This document shows, piece by piece, positions 25,402-35,904 of a stretch of 64,000 nucleotides of DNA. Position numbers and translations under genes: made by a program. Source of the stretch: JBJHBP01 sp050485685 (GTDB lineage: Bacteria > Pseudomonadota > Gammaproteobacteria > Steroidobacterales > Rariloculaceae); NCBI GenBank assembly GCA_050485685.1, contig JBJHBW010000003.1, positions 1 through 64,000 of the forward strand. Reading direction: 5' to 3'. The notes under the pieces were generated by a model that was not told where the DNA came from, searched no databases, and saw only the letters and a list, made by a program, of their open reading frames with translations. Positions within the stretch are counted from its first letter, which is position 1. Each line of letters starts with the position of its first letter.

Positions 25402-27570
25402 ATGTCACGCTGCCACGCTATGCATTTCGACCCGTCCTCGCGGGCCGTTTCCGACCAGTCCGCACCCCAGACCCTGATCGCCGCCCGTCGCGCCGTGATT
25501 GCCGCCGTGACGCTGGCGCTGTTCGGCTCCCTGTACGGTTTCACCGTAGGCCGGGCCATGGGCGCCATTACCGGTGCCGAGGTCTGGCTGACCGGTTCCT
25601 GCGTTCTTTTCTGCGCGATTGTGCTGATCGTGCTGCTGCGGCGGCCTTTCGACGTGATCCGATGGATCGCGCCGGTGGCCAGCATCTACTTTCTCGCCTA
25701 CCTGACCATTGGCGCCGTGATGTCCATAGGTCGTGAAGCGCTGGCGCAGAACTTCATGATCTATCTGCTGTGGTTCTTTCCGCTGATCGCTTTCAACCGC
25801 TTCGCGAACGTGACGCGTTACAGCGGTACGCTGTCGCTGATCATCTTCAGTGTTGCGCTGGTGCTTGCGCTGTCACGTGCCGTGATGTCTCCGGTGCCTG
25901 AGCTGGAAGTGCCGCTGATGATCGTCTATTGCCTGACCGTCAGCGCCCTGACCCTGGTGCTCGGGCTGTTCGCCCGCTATCGCGAGGCATACATTCAGAC
26001 GCAGGCCAGAGCAAAAGGCCTGGAAGCCACGAATCGCGCCGTCGCGGCCAGCGAACGGCGTTTCCGGGGATTGTTCAGCAATGCCGCCAGTGGCATAGGC
26101 TGGCTGTCCATGGACGGGCAGTGCGTGGAAGTGAACGAGACTTTTGGGCGCATGGTCGGTCAACCTGTTGCCGAACTGAACGGCAGACCCTTCAGCGACA
26201 TCGTCCATGCCGACAGCCGGGCGACCTGGCAGGCCGTTCACGAGGCGCTGCGCAGTGGCGAACGTCGCGAATTCGATGGTGACCTTTCGATGTGCGATGC
26301 GTCGGGCCGTACGCTGCAGGTGCGCATGAGCTTCGCGGTGCTCGCCCGCGACGGGGTGAATCCGGAAGCGATCGCGTTCGTCTGCCAGGATGTGACCGAA
26401 GCCCAGCAGCTTGCGGCACGGCTGCAGCAGGCGCAGCGGCTGGAATCGATAGGCCAGCTCACCGGCGGCATCGCGCATGACTTCAACAACCTGCTGACCG
26501 TGATTCTCGGAAACGCCGACACGCTGCGCCGCGCACTGGCCGGCCAGAACGAACTCGCGGAACTCGCGCGCATGACCGGCAGCGCCGCGGAGCGCGGTGC
26601 GAAACTCACCTCGCAGTTGCTCGCTTTCGCGCGACGACAGGCGCTGAGCCCTCGCAGCACAGATGTCGCGGCACTGCTGACCGAGTTGCAGCCGCTGCTC
26701 AGACGCAGCCTCGGCGAGGCGGTGGCACTGGAACTGGCAGTCGGTCCGGACCTGTGGCCCACACGGCTGGATCCGGTGCAGCTCGAAAGCGCGGTGCTGA
26801 ATCTGTGCATCAACGCGCGCGACGCGATGCCTGATGGCGGCCGGTTGCTGATCGAGATGCGCAACATCGTGCTGGACGCGGCGTACGGCGGGCACGGCGA
26901 CGAAATCGTTCCGGGCGCCTACGTCCAGATCGCGATTACCGACAACGGCTGCGGCATGTCCCAAGAGCAGCTCGAACGTGCGTTCGAGCCGTTCTATACG
27001 ACCAAGGACGTCGGTCGGGGCAGCGGTCTGGGGCTCAGCATGGTGTATGGATTCGTGCGCCAGTCCAGTGGTCACGTCCGCATCTATTCGGAGCTTGGTG
27101 AGGGCACAACGGTGAAGCTGTTTCTGCCGCGCTCAGAAGACGTGCTCGAAACGGAGCCGGATACCGACACGGTTTCGGTCGAGCAGCTGAAAGCGGGCGC
27201 AACGGTGCTGGTGGTCGAGGATGACGATCTCGTGCGTGACTATGTCACCAGCCAGCTCGAAAGCCTTGGTTACCAGGCAAGGGTCACCACGAATGGCCGC
27301 GAAGCACTTCAGGTGCTGTCCGCAGATGACGATGTCGATCTGCTGTTCTCCGACGTCGTGATGCCGGGTGACATCAATGGTATCGAACTGTGTCGTCGCG
27401 CTCAGGCGTTGCGTCCCTCGTTGCCGATCCTGCTGACGTCGGGCTATACCGAGTTTGCACTGACCCGCGAGCAGCAGATTCCCGAAGGCGTGGGGATACT
27501 CTCCAAGCCGTATCGACTGAAGGAACTCAGCGCCAGGCTCGCCGCGTTGCTGGATACGGAAGCGGCCTGA
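25402..27570 (+). CDS. Hybrid sensor histidine kinase (membrane sensor-PAS-HisKA-HATPase-REC)
   Basis: A 722-residue signalling protein. About six N-terminal helices (about 25-200) make a membrane sensor, then comes a PAS domain (about 215-340, FRGLFSNAASGIGWLSMDGQ). The HisKA dimerisation helix has the phospho-acceptor in GGIAHDFNNLL (His359), then a HATPase with DNGCGM and GSGLGLSMVYG, and a C-terminal receiver (VLVVEDDDLVRDYV) with phospho-acceptor Asp651 in LFSDVVMPG. The IAHDFNNLL box is typical of hybrid kinases that phosphorylate their own receiver. No cognate output regulator is next to it. ATG 25420 is an alternative start. Confidence 0.92.
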   Translation: MSRCHAMHFDPSSRAVSDQSAPQTLIAARRAVIAAVTLALFGSLYGFTVGRAMGAITGAEVWLTGSCVLFCAIVLIVLLRRPFDVIRWIAPVASIYFLAYLTIGAVMSIGREALAQNFMIYLLWFFPLIAFNRFANVTRYSGTLSLIIFSVALVLALSRAVMSPVPELEVPLMIVYCLTVSALTLVLGLFARYREAYIQTQARAKGLEATNRAVAASERRFRGLFSNAASGIGWLSMDGQCVEVNETFGRMVGQPVAELNGRPFSDIVHADSRATWQAVHEALRSGERREFDGDLSMCDASGRTLQVRMSFAVLARDGVNPEAIAFVCQDVTEAQQLAARLQQAQRLESIGQLTGGIAHDFNNLLTVILGNADTLRRALAGQNELAELARMTGSAAERGAKLTSQLLAFARRQALSPRSTDVAALLTELQPLLRRSLGEAVALELAVGPDLWPTRLDPVQLESAVLNLCINARDAMPDGGRLLIEMRNIVLDAAYGGHGDEIVPGAYVQIAITDNGCGMSQEQLERAFEPFYTTKDVGRGSGLGLSMVYGFVRQSSGHVRIYSELGEGTTVKLFLPRSEDVLETEPDTDTVSVEQLKAGATVLVVEDDDLVRDYVTSQLESLGYQARVTTNGREALQVLSADDDVDLLFSDVVMPGDINGIELCRRAQALRPSLPILLTSGYTEFALTREQQIPEGVGILSKPYRLKELSARLAALLDTEAA

Positions 27571-27592
27571 ACGCTGTCATTCGGGCGCACTT

Positions 27593-28573
27593 TCACGGCT
27601 GCGACACCAGGGTCTCGATCACCCACGTCGGTACGCCGGCATCGGCCAGTTGCAGCCATGACGACTCGAGCTTCGAGTCATCATGGTCGATATGGCCCTG
27701 TCGGATCAGAAGGCGCGCCCGAAGTGCGTCTACCACCGCGCCCCAGCCTTTGCCGCCGAGAGAGCGCTGTAGCGAAGCTGCATTGAGAGATTCGATCAGT
27801 TCTCCGGCCTCGGTCAAATGCCCTGCCGACAGCAACGCAAGCGCCAGCCAGAAGGCCGCTGCCTGTGTGTCCGGATCGTGTGCGCCGTGAAGCCGGATCA
27901 GTCCGTCGTACGCAATCTGCAGTTGCGCAACCGATCGTTCCAGGTCTCCGCGGCGGTAATCGATCATGCCAAGCAGCGCATGCGATCGGAATGCAGTGTC
28001 ATCACTGACGTAAAGCGCGTTGTACATCGATTCCACACGCTGGCGGGCACTGCGCGCATCCCGGTATAGCCACAGGCTCGCGCCCAGCCCTGCCGCCAGC
28101 ATCAGCATGACTGCAACGACCCATGGTCGGCGTGCCTGACTGCGCTGCAGTGCGAGGCGTGCAGCGTGTGCCGCTAGCAGTGCTGCATGAAGCTGCGCGT
28201 GCGCTTCGTCGTGCGGCATCGGTTCGTGACCGACAGCGAGTCTGTCTACCGGCCCGTCGAATCGATAGCCGATACGTGGCACGGTATGAATTCGCGCCGC
28301 GTCGGCCGCGCCCAGCGCCTTGCGCAGCTTGCCGACCGCGGTCGCCAGCACATGGTCTACCGTCACCCGGCCCGCCCATACGGAATCGAACAGCTCGCGT
28401 TTGGTGACGACTTCCCCGGCATGGTGCAGCAGCAGTGCGAGCACCTGCAGGGGTTTGTGTTCCAGGTCCACCGGTTGGCCGTTGACAGTGAGTTCCAGGC
28501 GCGCCTCGTCGAATTCGACCCGGCCGAAGCGCCAGCGATAGTGGCTGTTGGCAATGCTGCCTGTGGTGTCCAC
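27593..28573 (-). CDS. CadC-like membrane regulator with N-terminal winged helix
   Basis: A 326-residue protein. Residues about 13-108 are an OmpR/PhoB-type winged-helix DNA-binding domain (RFGRVEFDEARLELTVNG, PLQVLALLLHHAGEVVTKREL, HTVPRIGYRFDG). One transmembrane helix (WVVAVMLMLAAGLGASLWLY) is near residue 160, and the periplasmic C-terminal part is helical and TPR-like. This is the one-component CadC/ToxR plan, where the DNA-binding domain stays in the cytoplasm. The start is GTG 28573; the domain begins just after it. It converges on the hybrid kinase with a 22-bp gap, so a shared terminator is likely but not visible. The target genes are unknown. Confidence 0.85.
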   Translation of the reverse strand: MDTTGSIANSHYRWRFGRVEFDEARLELTVNGQPVDLEHKPLQVLALLLHHAGEVVTKRELFDSVWAGRVTVDHVLATAVGKLRKALGAADAARIHTVPRIGYRFDGPVDRLAVGHEPMPHDEAHAQLHAALLAAHAARLALQRSQARRPWVVAVMLMLAAGLGASLWLYRDARSARQRVESMYNALYVSDDTAFRSHALLGMIDYRRGDLERSVAQLQIAYDGLIRLHGAHDPDTQAAAFWLALALLSAGHLTEAGELIESLNAASLQRSLGGKGWGAVVDALRARLLIRQGHIDHDDSKLESSWLQLADAGVPTWVIETLVSQP

Positions 28574-28906
28574 GGAAGGGCGTTACGTTTGTTGTTTTCG
28601 CCTGAGCTTTTTCGGCCAGCCGTGCCTCCCGTCTGGCACGGCAGCCAGGGGGGATTGTACACCTGGCCATCGGCTGTGAGGACTGCGACCCCGGCGCCCG
28701 CCAGGTCCGCCCGAAGGGCCTCTGCGGCATGCCGCTTGATGCTTTCTTGAAGGTTGCGTGAAGACTCCTGAGGGGTCTGGCGCGAGGCTTGAATGTCTGT
28801 CGTCGAGCGGGTGGATGCGACGGTCAGGCGGCATTCGCTGACGGCTGGTTCGTTGCGATAGCGGCAACGATCGATAGCGGCAACGAATTGAATGCGGAGA
28901 ACTGAG
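28574..28906. other. 333-bp divergent intergenic region with a hairpin and a direct repeat
   Basis: It separates the CadC-like gene (minus) from an exported-protein gene (plus). It holds a perfect 8-bp stem, GCCGTGCC (28619-28626) with GGCACGGC (28635-28642), and two copies of CGATAGCGGCAACGA (28856-28870 and 28872-28886) with a 16-bp period. No convincing small gene or tRNA is seen. Regulatory use by the neighbouring winged-helix protein is possible but unproven. Confidence 0.5.
28856..28886. repeat. Two 15-bp direct repeats upstream of an exported-protein gene
   Basis: CGATAGCGGCAACGA occurs twice, one base apart, 21 bases before ATG 28907. Tandem half-sites with a 16-bp period could bind a winged-helix regulator such as the one encoded next door, but could equally be a slippage duplication. 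Confidence 0.5.
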
Positions 28907-29746
28907 ATGACTCATCATTCAGGCAGCCTGTTTCGTTTGCCAGTACTTGCGGCCCTCGCCGCGCTCGTCGCGGCTGGCAGCGTGCGGGCACAGAACCCGG
29001 AATTCGATGTGCTCGGACTGCGCGCCGGTATGACGGAAGCGGAGGCGCGCGCCGTGCTTGCAACCCATAGCCCGACCCAGATCCGTCCCGACCCCGTGCG
29101 CTACAGGTACTCCGACGGTGTTCAACAACACAATACGGAAGCGTTTCCGCTTCGCCTCATCGTCATGATCCAGAGGCCGGCCGAAAGGTCAGGGACGACG
29201 CTGAATCTGTTCTTTTCTGGTCCCCCGGACGCCCCGCGTCTAGTAGGGGTGACACGCGACGAGGTCAACGCCGGGAACCCGCCTTCCCGTCAGCTGTTGA
29301 TCGAGAGTCTCAAGGAGAAATACGGCACCCCTGCGCTGGAGCTCGACCTTCGCGGCAGCGATGGACGTTTCCTTGGTCAGACGCTGGTCTGGGACGAGCC
29401 GGGACGACCTCAGTGCGTGCACGACGGACTCGGCACGGTCAATTCGTTCGGAGTCACGTCGGTCCTCGACGCTCGTGTCGGTTCAGTCATCGAATTCCTC
29501 CGCAGCGAACGCGATGCCAGCGCCACATTGCGCGATGCGATTCCCGGGGAATTCACGCAATGCGGCGTCAGCGTGGTCTATACAATCGGCCAGAGCGATC
29601 CGGTCGACCGGTTCAGCGCGACACTGATAGACGTGGGCGCCCGCGCCGCGGCGGAGCTTGCGACTCAGGCCTGGCTCGATCAACTCGAAGCGGAAGCTCG
29701 CGCGACGCGTGCCCGTGAAGCCGGCGGCGCGAGGCCACAGCTTTAG
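28907..29746 (+). CDS. Exported protein of unknown function
   Basis: A 279-residue protein with a clear signal peptide (LFRLPVLAALAALVAAGSVRAQ). The mature start NPEFDVLGLRAGMTEAEARAVL resembles the first helix of small envelope domains in which FDVLGLRxGMTxxEAxxxL recurs, but I cannot name the family. It has a few Cys (CVHDG, FTQCGVSV) that may form a disulphide. GGAGA is 8 bases before ATG 28907; an ATG at 28892 is less likely. Its stop codon shares a base with the next gene's GTG, so the two are translationally linked. Confidence 0.78.
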   Translation: MTHHSGSLFRLPVLAALAALVAAGSVRAQNPEFDVLGLRAGMTEAEARAVLATHSPTQIRPDPVRYRYSDGVQQHNTEAFPLRLIVMIQRPAERSGTTLNLFFSGPPDAPRLVGVTRDEVNAGNPPSRQLLIESLKEKYGTPALELDLRGSDGRFLGQTLVWDEPGRPQCVHDGLGTVNSFGVTSVLDARVGSVIEFLRSERDASATLRDAIPGEFTQCGVSVVYTIGQSDPVDRFSATLIDVGARAAAELATQAWLDQLEAEARATRAREAGGARPQL

Positions 29747-30297
29747 TGAGCAACGGTCTCCTGGTCCGGTGCGTTCCCCGGCTGTCTGCGCCCCTGTGGC
29801 TGGCGATGCCGTTGCTTGCAATGAGTGGCTGCGGGAGCGCGGACACACCCACGCCCGAGGCGGCGCTGCTGTTCGGCGACCGCGCCGTTGCTCTCAGCGC
29901 CGAGGCGCGGCAGCAGGTCGTCGCGCTGCTCGAGTTGCATGCGTCGCCCGACGGCACGATGCTCGTGGACCCATACTGCGGCCAGCCGGTCCATGTCGAG
30001 ACGATCGACGTCCGCGACCTCGATGGTGATGGATCACCGGAAGTGATCTTTCTCGGCGGCAACGCCTGCATGTCCGGTAACGCCGGGCAGTCGCTGCTGC
30101 TGTTCACGAGACAGGAGGGCGCTTTCCGTGCCCACCTCGGTTTTCCCGCAGCGGGCTACGAACTCGTGCCGGGACCGGGAATGCCGGGCGTGCGTGTGCT
30201 CAGCTGGCGTCCCTGTGTGGGTGTCTGGAGCTGGGACGGGGAGACATACCGGCACGCGCGCAACGAGCCGCTCGAACCTGGCGGCTGCGAGCTGTGA
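29746..30297 (+). CDS. Lipoprotein with an FG-GAP-like Ca-binding loop
   Basis: A 183-residue protein starting at GTG 29746 inside a TAGTG stop-start junction with the preceding gene. The signal ends in lipobox LAMSGC (Cys at about residue 29). The single recognisable motif is VRDLDGDGSPEVIFLGG, an Asp-rich Ca-binding loop as in FG-GAP or VCBS repeats. Several Cys (YCGQP, NACMSGN, RPCVG, GGCEL) could pair. The tight link suggests it acts with the preceding exported protein at the envelope. Function unknown. Confidence 0.78.
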   Translation: MSNGLLVRCVPRLSAPLWLAMPLLAMSGCGSADTPTPEAALLFGDRAVALSAEARQQVVALLELHASPDGTMLVDPYCGQPVHVETIDVRDLDGDGSPEVIFLGGNACMSGNAGQSLLLFTRQEGAFRAHLGFPAAGYELVPGPGMPGVRVLSWRPCVGVWSWDGETYRHARNEPLEPGGCEL

Positions 30298-30308
30298 GCT
30301 GGCAGTCC

Positions 30309-30710
30309 TCACGCCCTGCGACGCTCGCGCCAGCGCTTCGCCATATTGCGCCAGGCAACGATCGCCCGCCGCTGGCCTTCCGCCCAGCCGGCCTTGAGGT
30401 TTCGCGTCGCGCTGCGGTCGGCTTCACGAATGCCCTGATACAGCATGCCGGAGACGAGCAGCAGCATCAGCCAGGCCAGTGCAGAGAGGAATCCGGACAG
30501 CACGCCGCCGTAGTCGCCAGTGCCGAGCTCGAGGAATCGGGCCACGGGCGGAGCGAATGAGAGCGCGGCCCAGATCAGGCAATCGCCCGGCAGAAAGAAC
30601 ACTTCATAAAGCCACGCGCCAAGGCGGCTGACGGTGAAGTCAGCGTCACCTGACCAGGGCGCGTCGAGGCCCTGCCACGGCGCAATCGGCTTATCATTTG
30701 CGTCTGACAT
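30309..30710 (-). CDS. Small membrane protein of unknown function
   Basis: A 133-residue protein with two hydrophobic segments (FFLPGDCLIWAALSFAPPVA and FLSALAWLMLLLVSGMLYQG) and a basic C-terminal tail (KAGWAEGQRR, KRWRERRRA) that should face the cytoplasm. ATG 30710 is preferred; a longer frame to 30779 would cover the start of the opposite gene. It diverges from the PAP2 phosphatase gene with 30 bp between starts. I recognise no family. Confidence 0.7.
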   Translation of the reverse strand: MSDANDKPIAPWQGLDAPWSGDADFTVSRLGAWLYEVFFLPGDCLIWAALSFAPPVARFLELGTGDYGGVLSGFLSALAWLMLLLVSGMLYQGIREADRSATRNLKAGWAEGQRRAIVAWRNMAKRWRERRRA

Positions 30711-30740
30711 CGGAACCGAGTCTGGGACGGAGTGCGGGCG

Positions 30741-31319
30741 ATGAGCAATTTCGGTGGCCGGAAACGTGAACGGGCGCACGTTGGCATCAGTCGGCTGGTG
30801 GTTCTGGCCGTTGCGCTGGTGGTTGTGCCGGTCTTCGCCGGTGACCGCAACGAGGCGAGCGGCGACGTCCTGCGCGTAGCACTGCCTGCCGCAGCGTTCG
30901 CTCTGACCCTGAAGCGGCGAGATCGGGATGGCCGCCTTGGTTTCTACAGGTCATTCGGTGCCACCGTGATCGCGACCGGGTTGCTGAAACATGGCATAGA
31001 CAAGCGGCGCCCGGATCGCAGCGGTGACGACGCGTTCCCGTCCGGACATGCATCGATGGCGTTTCAGGGCGCTGCTTTCATACACCGGCGCTACGGAATC
31101 CGGCAGGCCTGGCCGGCCTACGTCGCGGCGACCTGGGTCGGCTGGACGCGTATCGATGCCGATCGGCACGACGTCGTCGACGTGCTGGGTGGCGCCGCAA
31201 TTGGCATCGGCAGCGCCTTTCTGCTGGCGAGGCGCGCGCCGCAGGTTCAATTTTCGGGGAGGATAGGGCACAGGCGCGCCTTGCTGACGGTCAACGGGCA
31301 GTTCGGTGGGCCGCGCTGA
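30741..31319 (+). CDS. PAP2-family membrane phosphatase
   Basis: A 192-residue membrane protein with the three-part phosphatase motif: KHGIDKRRP, PSGHAS and RIDADRHDVVD. These give the phosphate-binding Lys/Arg, the Ser-Gly-His and the nucleophile His. Members dephosphorylate lipid phosphates such as undecaprenyl pyrophosphate or phosphatidic acid. GGAG is about 9 bases before ATG 30741. The C-terminal 30 residues (SGRIGHRRALLTVNGQ) are a polar tail beyond the usual domain. The exact lipid cannot be told from sequence. Confidence 0.87.
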   Translation: MSNFGGRKRERAHVGISRLVVLAVALVVVPVFAGDRNEASGDVLRVALPAAAFALTLKRRDRDGRLGFYRSFGATVIATGLLKHGIDKRRPDRSGDDAFPSGHASMAFQGAAFIHRRYGIRQAWPAYVAATWVGWTRIDADRHDVVDVLGGAAIGIGSAFLLARRAPQVQFSGRIGHRRALLTVNGQFGGPR

Positions 31320-31411
31320 GCGAGCGCGGCGACAGAACGACCCTCCGGCCATGGACCTGTCACGGTGGTCAGCTAGAATGGGTTTCCCCCACCGACCCCG
31401 CGAGGACGACC

Positions 31412-32308
31412 GTGAAGTACTTCGATCAACAACTGGCCAAGGTCCGGCAAAACAGTGGCGCGTTCATCGCTGCGCTGGATCAGAGCGGCGGCAGCACACC
31501 GAAAGCGCTGAAGCTGTATGGCATAGCCGAGGACGCTTACCGCAACGAAGACGAGATGTACGATGTCGTGCACCAGATGCGCACGCGCATCGTCACGTCG
31601 CCGTCGTTCGATGGCCGGCGCATTCTGGGCTCCATCCTGTTCGAGAACACGATGGACCGCGATGTCGCCGGCAAGCCCACACCCATCTACCTCTGGGAAG
31701 ACAAACAGGTTGTGCCGTTTCTGAAGGTGGACAAGGGTCTGGCCGATGTTCAGGACGACGTGCAGCTGATGAAGCCCATGCCGGATCTGGATGCCCTGCT
31801 GGATCGCGGCATCAGTCGGGGCGTGTTCGGCACCAAGATGCGATCGGTGATCAAGCGCGCCAACGCGAAGGGCATTGCCGCGATCGTGCAGCAGCAGTTC
31901 GATGTGGGCAGGCAGATTCTGGCCAAGGGGCTGGTGCCCATCATAGAGCCGGAAGTCGACATCAAGGCGCCGGACAAGGCGGAAGCCGAGGATATCCTCA
32001 AGGCCGAGATCACCAAGCAGCTGAACGCGCTGTCGCCGGATCAGAAGGTCATGCTGAAGCTGACCATCCCGAGCAAGGACAATCTGTATGCGGATCTGAT
32101 CGCGCATCCGAACGTGCTCAAGGTGGTGGCGTTGTCCGGCGGTTATTCGCGTGATGAAGCGAATACGCTGCTGGCGCGCAACAATGGCATGGTCGCGAGC
32201 TTCTCGCGTGCGCTGGCCGAAGGCCTCACCGCGCAGATGTCCGATGACGAGTTCAATCGTGCGCTGGATGCGTCTATAGAAAGCATCTATCAGGCTTCCA
32301 GGGCCTGA
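31412..32308 (+). CDS. Class I fructose-bisphosphate aldolase
   Basis: A 298-residue cytoplasmic enzyme of glycolysis and gluconeogenesis that splits fructose 1,6-bisphosphate into two triose phosphates. FIAALDQSGGSTPKAL, FENTMDR, FLKVDKGL and IIEPEVDI match the metal-independent Schiff-base aldolase family; Lys in VDKGL and in MLKLTIP are the active-site lysines to consider. The start is GTG 31412 with CGAGGACG upstream. It converges on uvrA with a 15-bp gap and has no glycolytic neighbours. Confidence 0.92.
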   Translation: MKYFDQQLAKVRQNSGAFIAALDQSGGSTPKALKLYGIAEDAYRNEDEMYDVVHQMRTRIVTSPSFDGRRILGSILFENTMDRDVAGKPTPIYLWEDKQVVPFLKVDKGLADVQDDVQLMKPMPDLDALLDRGISRGVFGTKMRSVIKRANAKGIAAIVQQQFDVGRQILAKGLVPIIEPEVDIKAPDKAEAEDILKAEITKQLNALSPDQKVMLKLTIPSKDNLYADLIAHPNVLKVVALSGGYSRDEANTLLARNNGMVASFSRALAEGLTAQMSDDEFNRALDASIESIYQASRA

Positions 32309-32323
32309 AGAGCACGCGCAGCC

Positions 32324-35197
<2,874 letters not shown>

Positions 35198-35256
35198 TCG
35201 GAATCGACCTCGGCACCGGCCATCGCCGCGGCGCTGCGGCGCGCGGGCAAACGAGT

Positions 35257-35287
35257 ACTATACGTCGCGCAAAATCCGTCGCGCAAA
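35257..35287 (-). promoter_or_regulatory. Possible uvrA promoter with 10-bp direct repeats
   Basis: On the minus strand TATAGT (35262-35257) fits a -10 box 60 bases before the uvrA ATG, with a weak TTGCGC about 18 bases upstream. On the plus strand GTCGCGCAAA occurs twice (35264-35273 and 35278-35287), overlapping the presumed -35 region. No canonical CTGT-N8-ACAG LexA site is seen. Confidence 0.35.
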
Positions 35288-35385
35288 GGCGGGATGTGCC
35301 CTGTTTCGGGGCTGCGTGAACAGGCGGGCCGCGAATCTGCCCGTTGCGCCGACAATCTGACCCTGTGCGCCGGTTGGCCAGCGCG

Positions 35386-35391
35386 TACAAT
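35386..35391 (+). promoter_or_regulatory. Possible -10 element for ssb
   Basis: TACAAT lies 52 bases before the ssb ATG in a GC-rich setting. No good -35 hexamer is found at 16-18 bases, so support is weak. Confidence 0.25.
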
Positions 35392-35443
35392 GTCGGGTCA
35401 TTCAGCCAGCAGGCAAACCACAAGAACAGGTTCAGGAGCTTTC

Positions 35444-35878
35444 ATGTCCAGGGGAATCAACAAGGTCATCCTCGTCGGCAATCTGGGTGCCGATCCGGAA
35501 ACCCGCTATATGCCCAGCGGCGGCGCTGTCACCAACATACGTCTCGCCACCAGCGAGAGCTGGAAGGACCGCAACACCGGGGATCAGCAGGAACGCACGG
35601 AGTGGCACCGTGTTGCCCTGTTTGGTCGGCTGGCCGAAGTCGCGGCCGAGTATCTGCGCAAGGGGTCGCAGGTCTATGTCGAGGGCAAGATCCGCACTCG
35701 CAAATGGCAGGACCGCGACGGCAACGACCGTTACACCACCGAAATCGTGGCCAATGAAATGCAGATGCTGGGCGGGCGCGGTGGCGCGGGTGCGGGCGCG
35801 CCTTCCATGCAGAACGAGCCGGCGGCGGTGTCCGACGATGGTCCGCCCATGGATCTCGACGACGACATTCCGTTCTGA
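35444..35878 (+). CDS. ssb: Single-stranded DNA-binding protein
   Basis: A 144-residue protein that coats single-stranded DNA in replication and repair. The OB fold covers about residues 4-108 (INKVILVGNLGADPETRY, EWHRVALFGRLAEVAAEYL, YVEGKIRTRKW). A short Gly-rich linker leads to the acidic tip MDLDDDIPF that recruits partner enzymes. It is shorter than the E. coli protein (178), the linker being reduced. CAGGAG precedes ATG 35444. It diverges from uvrA, and miaB starts 26 bases downstream. Confidence 0.97.
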   Translation: MSRGINKVILVGNLGADPETRYMPSGGAVTNIRLATSESWKDRNTGDQQERTEWHRVALFGRLAEVAAEYLRKGSQVYVEGKIRTRKWQDRDGNDRYTTEIVANEMQMLGGRGGAGAGAPSMQNEPAAVSDDGPPMDLDDDIPF

Positions 35879-35904
35879 CGGCCAGCCCTGACAGGAGCAT
35901 TCTC

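Noticed and set aside
35198..35443. LexA (SOS) box between uvrA and ssb
   Set aside because: The nearest CTGT...ACAG pair has a 15-base spacer instead of 8, so it is not a valid site.
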